A DNA stretch of 64,000 nt. It comes from Lactifluus volemus (Eukaryota > Basidiomycota > Agaricomycetes > Russulales > Russulaceae). Shown here in pieces: positions 57,537 to 64,000 of this stretch (position 1 is the stretch's first letter; each line of letters starts with the position of its first letter). The stretch is from assembly GCA_022376515.1 (NCBI GenBank), contig WTXI01000025.1:248001-312000 (forward strand), given 5' to 3'. The notes beneath the pieces were generated by a model, which had not been told where the DNA came from, searched no databases, and worked only from the letters and a program-made list of their open reading frames with translations. Position numbers and translations under genes: made by a program.

Positions 57537-58757
57537 TCAGTTAGCTTCTACGTTCCCATTTTGTACGTATTGTGGTTCGATGCTCTCCTCGGGCCGTGCG
57601 ACCTTTCCATGGACAACGACGAGCGGCCCGCGAGGCAGCGTGTCGGAGCCGAGAAACTCGCGAGCAGGGTCATCAAGCATAGGCTCGTCTTCAAAGTTGA
57701 AGGGAAGGGTGCCCCCGTAGACTTGCGGGAGGGAATCGGGACCCATAAGTTGGAGGAGGGTAGGTCCGGGATCGGCGCCAAGTATGTGGACCTTGTTGCG
57801 GGTGCCCTCATCGAACCAAGCCTAAAGGAGCAGAGAGAGGACAGATCCGGGGATATTTATCTTTTGCATCGAAGTCATTGGAGGAAAGTAGGAGAGCGCA
57901 CCTTGATCCAATTCCAAATAGTGGGAAAGAATGCGGGCGCGTTGACGATGGCGATGGTGTGGATCGTTTCGGGATAGTACGCGGTTGCGAGCTCGGAGGC
58001 TTGTTGAAGGTGACGACGGAGTGACCACATTGTGCCAAGGGAGACGCCACCGAGATCTATGATGGACGTTGTAGCCGTGATGGGCGGGGGTGATGGTGGG
58101 AGTGATGACGTCCGTGTCGGTGTGTGGACTTCTAGGACTGGCGAAGAGTCAGGACGATGGGGGAGTGCAGAACAGAACGGGAGAGTGAAGCGAGACATGA
58201 ACTCCGATAGGGCGATGCTTTGACAACGGAGCGTCAGTCATCATCGATGAGAGAGATTTGGAAAGAGGTCAAGGTACGCACATGCGCGGTAAACGACGCT
58301 CCTCTGGAACTGCGTTGAGCTCCTTTTGGCGGGACCCGGTCAAGGACGCGAGGCGGAATACGTACACGGGCATCCCTTTCTGTGTTGTGAGGTGAGGGAG
58401 CAGATACGGGACGCATTACGAATCGGCGCGCACCTTATCGCGACGTCCAGTCCAACGAGGATAGAAACGTTTGGCAGATTCGAGCTCGTCTGAGTCAAAG
58501 GAGACATAGAGGTTGAGCACATCATTCTCTCTCCGCCAGGCCTCAGCGGCGGCAAACTGTTTGTGGGCTTTGACGGCGTCAAACTTGCGAGCGCGAAGAA
58601 AGCGACTAGAGAGGATGTAAGTATGATTAGAAATGTGGAATCGAAAAACGACGGACATGAGGGTGGCATCGTCATGAGAAGGTTGAGCATGTGGACTCTG
58701 TGGAGTGTAAAGTTGATCTTGCTCGAGGATGAGTTTGAATTGATCGAGTAGTGACAT
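57537..58757 (-). CDS. SEC14-like CRAL-TRIO lipid-transfer protein
   Basis: Five exons (58757-58657, 58605-58434, 58379-58282, 58217-57902, 57821-57537) give 323 residues. CRAL-TRIO N domain: IRFLRARKFDAVKAHKQF (residues ~34-51). Lipid-binding core: IIDLGGVSL, YYPETIHTIAIVNAP, FFPTIWNWIKAWFDEGTRNK, VHILG, then LPQVYGGTLPF and an acidic FEDEPMLDD. This is the pattern of Sec14 phosphatidylinositol/phosphatidylcholine transfer proteins that act at Golgi membranes. A Ser/Pro/Thr-rich insert (HTPTRTSSLPPSPPPITATT) precedes the core and is unusual. Convergent with SCC2, 296 bp apart. Confidence 0.93.
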
Positions 58758-58860
58758 TGTTGTAGAGACGGTCCGGTCCGAGATGACCGACCTGCAGCAT
58801 ATATTCACCCTTTATATACCCGGTAACACCTTTCTCTTTTTCTTTAACCTTGACACTGGC
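58758..58860. promoter_or_regulatory. 103-bp bidirectional promoter, SEC14-like/P450
   Basis: Only 103 bp separate two divergent start codons. TATA-like words CATATATTC (58798-58806) and TTTATATACC (58812-58821) and a CGGTCCGGTCCGAG stretch (58768-58781) are visible. Confidence 0.6.
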
Positions 58861-61162
58861 ATGTCATTTCCCCTCCCCCCTTATCTCCTCCTCTTCTTCT
58901 CCCTTTCTTTCTTCTATCTTTTCAGGTCTCTCTTTTTTGTCCTCATCGCCCGTTTTCGTTCCCCTCTCCGCCTTCTTCCTTCTCCTCCTTCTCCCTCTCT
59001 CTTCGTTGGAAACCTCGCTCAACTGATAGACGAAGAAAAGAATGACGTCTTTTGCAACTGGATAGAGCTCTATGGTCACACTTTCACCTACCGTAGCCTC
59101 ATCAGCAGCTATCGTCTCTTCACTGCCGATACCCTTGCCCTCTCCTACATTCTCGGACATGCTTATGACTTTCCAAAGCCTGATTTTGTTACGGTTGCCC
59201 TCGCAGAAACGGGCGCCGGCCACGATGGCCTCCTCACCGCCCAGGGTGACGTTCACAGACGACAGGTCTGTCCTGTCTCACTCTGTCTGTTGCATCAACT
59301 ACTTGTCTCATGGTGACTTACTCACAAGCGCCGGATTATGGTACCGTACATTGGCATTTTCGTGATGCAATCTCGTTTCCTCTGATCCTTCGTCCCAGAA
59401 TCAAGCATTTTCTCCCTCCCACATCAAATCAATTATACCCATTTTTCGCCAAAAAGCCGAGCGCGTGCGCATCCCTCTAACTGTCTCTGTCTATCCATGT
59501 CTTCACTCCCTTTCCCCTATAGCTGCGTGATATATTTATACAACTGGAGAAGCACCTCCACGAGAGAGCCCCGTCGACTCACACCATGTCTCCACATGCC
59601 CTGATTCATTTGCGACACATCGATCAACATTCGAACCCGATTACCACACCTCAAACCCGCGACATCGGACTTCACATCCTTCGGCCACTGACTCCCCTGT
59701 AGACGCTCGTCCCATTGTTGATGTCCTTCCTTGGCTCGCTCGTGCGACACTTGACGTGATCGGGGAAGCTGGTATAGTCCCCCCACCTGATCTTCTCCGC
59801 CTGTACCCTCATCCCCGTCTCAGGTTTCGGCTACTCTCTTCACTGCCTTTCACCGCCAGACGTTAACCACGACGCAGAAAAATCTAATAGCGAGCTTGCA
59901 CGCGCATTTGCTACCATATTTACACCACTGCCCGAGTTTAGTGTCGTAGCCGTTCTGTGTCTTTGGTTCCCCTTCCTACGGCGATTTGTACGTCCCCATT
60001 TTTGACCGTGAGCAGCGTCCATGTGCTCACGCAGTCATAGCACCCGGACAACCGTGCCCAGCAAAAGGCCAAAGTCACTGTCCAGCGCATCGGCACACGA
60101 CTCATCGATGAGTGCAAAGCCTCCCATGTTGGGGACGAACCAAAGTTCGACGCTCCAATTTCGCGTGACATTCTCTCTGTCCTTGGTACACACCACCTTC
60201 TTTCCGGATTTTACCTCTCGCTAACGTCTTGCGGTATCCTTAGTCCGCGCAAACGCGGCTACCTCGCCATATCAAGCACTCACTCATTCCGAAATGCTTT
60301 CCCAAATCTCTACTTTCATCGCTGCAGGACACGAAACGACTGCATCTGCGCTCACTTGGACACTTTATGCCCTTGCCCGTGCGCCAGCGGCGCAGGACAG
60401 GCTGCGAGCCATGATTCGCTCCTGCGATTTCCACGCAGCACTCGACTTACCACTTCTTGAAAACACCGTCCGTGAGGCCCTTCGCCTACACGCACCTGTT
60501 GGTAGGACCATGCGGGTCTACGCCGGTGCGGCGCCCGAATGCTTTATACCTGTCCGACATCCAGTACGGGTGCGCTTGTCGACCTGGAGTCGGCTTTCCC
60601 GCTGGTTTCGACACCGTTTCGTTCCCCAATGGGTGGAGAAGAGAACAGCCAGTGGGACTTTCAGAATGGTATCCATCTCCGTCGTGGCGACATCATCACC
60701 ATCCCAATTCAGACTGTCAACCACTCGACGGACATTTGGGGTCCCGATGCTCGCGATTTTCGGCCCGAGCGATGGGAGGCACTGCCGCCAGCTGTCCGCA
60801 CCGTGCCGGGTTTGTATGCGCACACCCTTACCTTTCTCAACGGAAACGGTGGCGGCGCAGGAGGTAACCGATCTTGTATCGGATACCGTTTCGCTATTAC
60901 AGAGATCAAGGTCTTCCTTGTTTGTCTGCTACGCGACCTGGAATTTTCGATTGACGACGACCTCATCATCGAAAAGCATGCCAAGTGCGTCTTCTGTCTC
61001 TTTCTGTTAGTATTTGGTCGACTTGGCACATTGACTTGCACTACGATGACAGTATTGTTACCCGTCCTTTCGTTGCGTCTACGCCAAAGCTGGGTAATCA
61101 GATGCCCCTCCACGTGCGACGCGTACTTCCGGGTGAAGTCGTCGGTGCAGGAGAGAGGATGT
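58861..61162 (+). CDS. Cytochrome P450 monooxygenase, membrane-anchored
   Basis: The N-terminal anchor LLLFFSLSFFYLFRSLFFVL (residues ~9-28) is followed by a Pro-rich hinge (LPSPPSPSLFVGN). I-helix AGHETTAS (oxygen binding) at 60330-60353; ExxR in ENTVREALR at 60460-60486; FRPERW; heme loop ending NRSCIGYRFA with the Cys ligand near 60877. About ten exons. Two intron choices are uncertain (after AERL at about 59525, and 60511-60586). With these choices the frame stays open to TAA 61160-61162. The heme loop is FLNGNGGGAGGNRSCIG, with six or seven extra residues compared with the usual F..G.R.C.G. Substrate unknown; general endoplasmic-reticulum oxidation role from family. Confidence 0.9.
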
Positions 61163-62440
61163 AAACACAGAGATTTTGATTTTGTCCAAACGTCACACAC
61201 ACACAGACACACGCACACACACACATAACTTACACATATACTGCATACACATGCGCGGGACGTTTTGTTGTTTATTTATTTAGATATTTATGCGGTCGCA
61301 CTGGTTTGCATTCGAGTTGACTTGCTGGCACCGGTTCTGCGCCGGAATGGAATGACGAAGCATGTACAGCAGGTCACGGGGCTGGTCTCTATGGGAAAGG
61401 ACTGGTCGTATCAAACCGCCGTTGCTACAGTAACTTTGGCAATTGTTTCTGACTTCGGTCTCATGTGTTTTCCTTTTCCGCGGATCATCTCGGCACTTCA
61501 TTTTAGAACATGGGCGATCGCTTGTACATGTGGGGCACAATCTGTGAACGCCCTTCTCGGGTTCCGGTTCTGTGAGAGATATGGAGATATACACACAAAG
61601 CACCAGGTATTTGAGGATATGTGGAGAAGCGACTAACTTACACCAGTTCTTCAAAAACAAATTCATAGATAGACCAATTAAGACTATGTGGTCCTATTCC
61701 GAGAGTTTGGGGCCATGCGCCCACGGGAAGGAGTTGCTAGATCGACTTTCAAAACCTACCCACCTTCAAACCCTGAGACACTTTAAACCTCTTCAAGTTT
61801 GGTGTTGCCAATTTGTCCACGCGATGCGGTGTACCAATGGTTCCGCGGTCCTTCAACTCTGTACCATACAATCAGATATCTACGAGAACGCTCGGGAACG
61901 TAGCAACCAACCGCGTAGTAAACCTTTTGTGACTTGGCGAGGCGGCTGCCAGTGCTTTGATGGGCGGCGCCCAAGTCACTGGCATGATTGCAACCCGCGC
62001 GATGATTGTTCAGAATTTTTTCAAAATGTCGAGCGCTCGGGTTGCCACTGGTGGGGGCAGTGAGATCCTGGGAACGTACTGAGTTGCTGTCTCATTTCGA
62101 CTGCAGCGTCTCCGAACCAACTAAGAGAGCGGCTTGATTGTCGATCTGCATGGAGGTCAGTGATGTCTTTTTTTTTTAAATCTCCTCTCATGGAGAGGTC
62201 AACTCTCGAAAAATGACCTATCGTGGTCGATCGGCTGCAGAGTTGATACACGACTGGTATGCTGTTTCTTTAATAAAAGTATTTATTTCAAAGGGCTCAC
62301 AGAAGCAGGTTCATCTATCTAATCTGACACTGCAATAACGACGACTTTGCAGAGTCCCTAATTTGTGTATTTGTACACAAATTATAAATGTATCAAGGAA
62401 ATGCACGCTTTCATGATCTCACAGTCTGGATAGAGAGCTT
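61163..62440. other. Intergenic, no gene recognised
   Basis: Starts with a CACACA/ACACAGACAC microsatellite (61193-61227). Open frames on both strands (for example 61572-62063) lack any motif I know. A weak palindrome GAGATATGGAGATAT is near 61573. I do not support a gene. Confidence 0.4.
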
Positions 62441-62452
62441 CCTCTGTGTTTA

Positions 62453-63240
62453 ATGGCACCGAGGAAGGACCAAGTGCGATCTGTGTCCCTCATTCTTGAC
62501 AGCGCGGATCTGGGTTACCTGGATACATTCTTCGATCGAGATGCAATACTGATCAGAAACCAGTCAGTCATTTCTCGATAATTGTGCATTAGTCACGCAG
62601 ATAGACAACACACGTACGTCATGGCCGGAGATGAGGTTCTCACAATTTTTGTCGACACAGTCATTAACATGACAAACTGGGTATGGTCAAGTTCCATTTG
62701 GCGCTAGTTGATTACACGTCCTATCTGTGGCGATGTCATAGTGCGTGCAATTGGCTGTAGCCTGCTTGTGCAGATAACAGGCCAGATTCCAAGGCACGAC
62801 TACCTATTGACGAGTGACCATGACACTTATAACCTACTGAGGAAGTGTAACTTTAAGAACCTTACAATTTAGAGCGGGGTTCAGCGACTCGATTGTCGAG
62901 ACAGTCACACCGAGCCCAATCGCGATCGATTGACAGGTGTCATTTCCCCTGGGTGTGAAATGGATATTAGCAAGGGGGCGCTGGTGGGCCCGGGAGGCAG
63001 AGGGCGTACGTAGTGCGATATGTCTCTGTATAATCATTGTACCAATCAAACGATTGGACGGCCAGCTACCGATAGAAGTATGGACGTACCGACGCACTGT
63101 GATCGCGGATTGCAATCGGCGGCCCATACAACGCCAGTCAGTGTCGCGCCCAAAGTAAGAGCAGAGATGAAGCAGTAGAGAAGGCCAACATGATGCGTGA
63201 ATCGTATGTGAGAGGTCAGTTGCTTCCATAGGGGATTTTA
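62453..63240 (-). CDS. LysM-domain secreted protein (approximate boundaries)
   Basis: The clearest part is one LysM repeat: ITVRRGNDTCQSIAIGLGVT, then VSTIESLNPALNC (about 63135-63115 and 62948-62855, split by an intron at 63097-62949). Cys-rich pieces follow in plausible later exons: TANCTHYDIATDRTCNQLAP, CHVNDCVDKNCENLISG and YCISIEECIQV, ending at a TAA at 62453-62455. LysM modules bind chitin or other GlcNAc polymers. Fungal secreted LysM proteins often shield chitin from plant or bacterial receptors. A hydrophobic signal-like run lies near 63190-63150, but its frame does not join the LysM cleanly. Exon structure is unsure. Confidence 0.6.
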
Positions 63241-64000
63241 TAACTTTCCACGTTATAGGTCCGCAGCCACAGAGAATGAGGCACAAACTCACAAGTAATA
63301 ACTGAAATATTGGATTGATGAAGCCGCCGCTGCTGCCGAATAAATTTTCGTGCGCACAATGGGGTGAAGCGAGTGAAAAATTCTGTCAAATGAGAGGCCC
63401 CACACTTTTTCTGCAACGCCTCCTACCCGTGATCTCAAAGCGTCGCCTCTTTCAGCTCCTTCGGAGAGCATTGGAGCAACGCCAATCATAACGCTGGCAC
63501 AGTTAAGTAACGCGTCTCCACGAGCAGCCTGATGGTTGGAAACTGGTAATTGAATGGAGGTCTGCAATGCCCGAGCATTAAAGCCCACACCGCCTGCTAG
63601 GGCGTAGTAGCAAGCGATTGATCTATTGGAGCCTGAGCTGAAGGCGCCAGGCCTGCCGGGACCAATCACTCTCGGATATCATAAAGATGAAATTGACGTA
63701 GGATGAGGCCAAGACTTGCTCAGGCTTAGCGAAAACTTGAGGGGTGGATAGATGAGGCAAGGTGGTATCACGGCCACGTGACCCCAAATGGTACATACAG
63801 CAGCGGACAGGAGTGGACGACGTATTGTAGGCAGCAACTCATTTCACAAATTCAAACTTTATGCGGTGCGAGAAACGCTATGGACATACCCTAACAACAA
63901 AAGCCGCGGCCCTTGCAGGCCAAAAATTAGTACTTCAGGCTACTGACGGCACCCTCGTTGAGAACTTGGACAAGAGGAGGAAGTGGTAACTAGGGAAACT
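63241..64000. other. No gene recognised
   Basis: A 126-codon minus-strand frame at 63289-63669 is Ala/Gly-rich with no familiar motif. The remainder shows no feature. Confidence 0.4.

Overview
This window is nuclear DNA of a filamentous basidiomycete, most likely an agaricomycete. Host genes are cut by many short (about 45-75 bp) GT-AG introns, and the gene set is fungal: a Ppo fatty-acid oxygenase, SCC2, a Vip1-type RRM protein and a LysM protein. Placement near Rhizoctonia/Ceratobasidium-type Cantharellales is only a guess from the overall feel of the genes and repeats.

The window has two compartments. Bases 1 to about 36,000 are almost entirely transposable-element debris. I see a decayed Ty1/copia element, a 5'-truncated LINE, four solo LTRs of one family (all with per-copy 5-bp target duplications), a large non-autonomous family with CATCAGG-type ends and GGCAGA-rich cores, a PIF/Harbinger-like MITE with a tRNA-like segment, a SINE, and a hAT element that has captured pieces of a VTI1 SNARE gene. 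There are also three separated parts of Crypton-type tyrosine-recombinase genes (SAP, recombinase and GCR1_C parts). The recombinase part (14.75-16.66 kb) lies between long inverted repeats built from tandem ~83-bp units, an arrangement like a foldback element. Insertions are nested up to three deep, and several have matching empty sites elsewhere in the window. Host-derived fragments (a PDK1-like kinase tail, a Ser/Thr-rich secreted protein) lie between the repeats.

Bases 36,200 to 63,300 are dense host genes: ureG (+), a SAM methyltransferase (-), vip1-like RRM protein (-), a Ppo-type fatty-acid dioxygenase/P450 fusion (-), a broken mucin-like membrane protein (-), ribosomal protein uL23 (-), the cohesin loader SCC2 (+, 24 exons that stay in frame throughout), a SEC14-like lipid-transfer protein (-), a cytochrome P450 (+) and a LysM-domain protein (-). 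SEC14 and the P450 diverge from a 103-bp shared promoter. These are mostly unrelated housekeeping genes and I see no biosynthetic cluster. The Ppo oxygenase (oxylipin signalling), the P450 and the LysM protein are the lifestyle-related members.

Exon boundaries were placed by eye from GT/AG sites, reading-frame continuity and family knowledge. No alignment or search was run.
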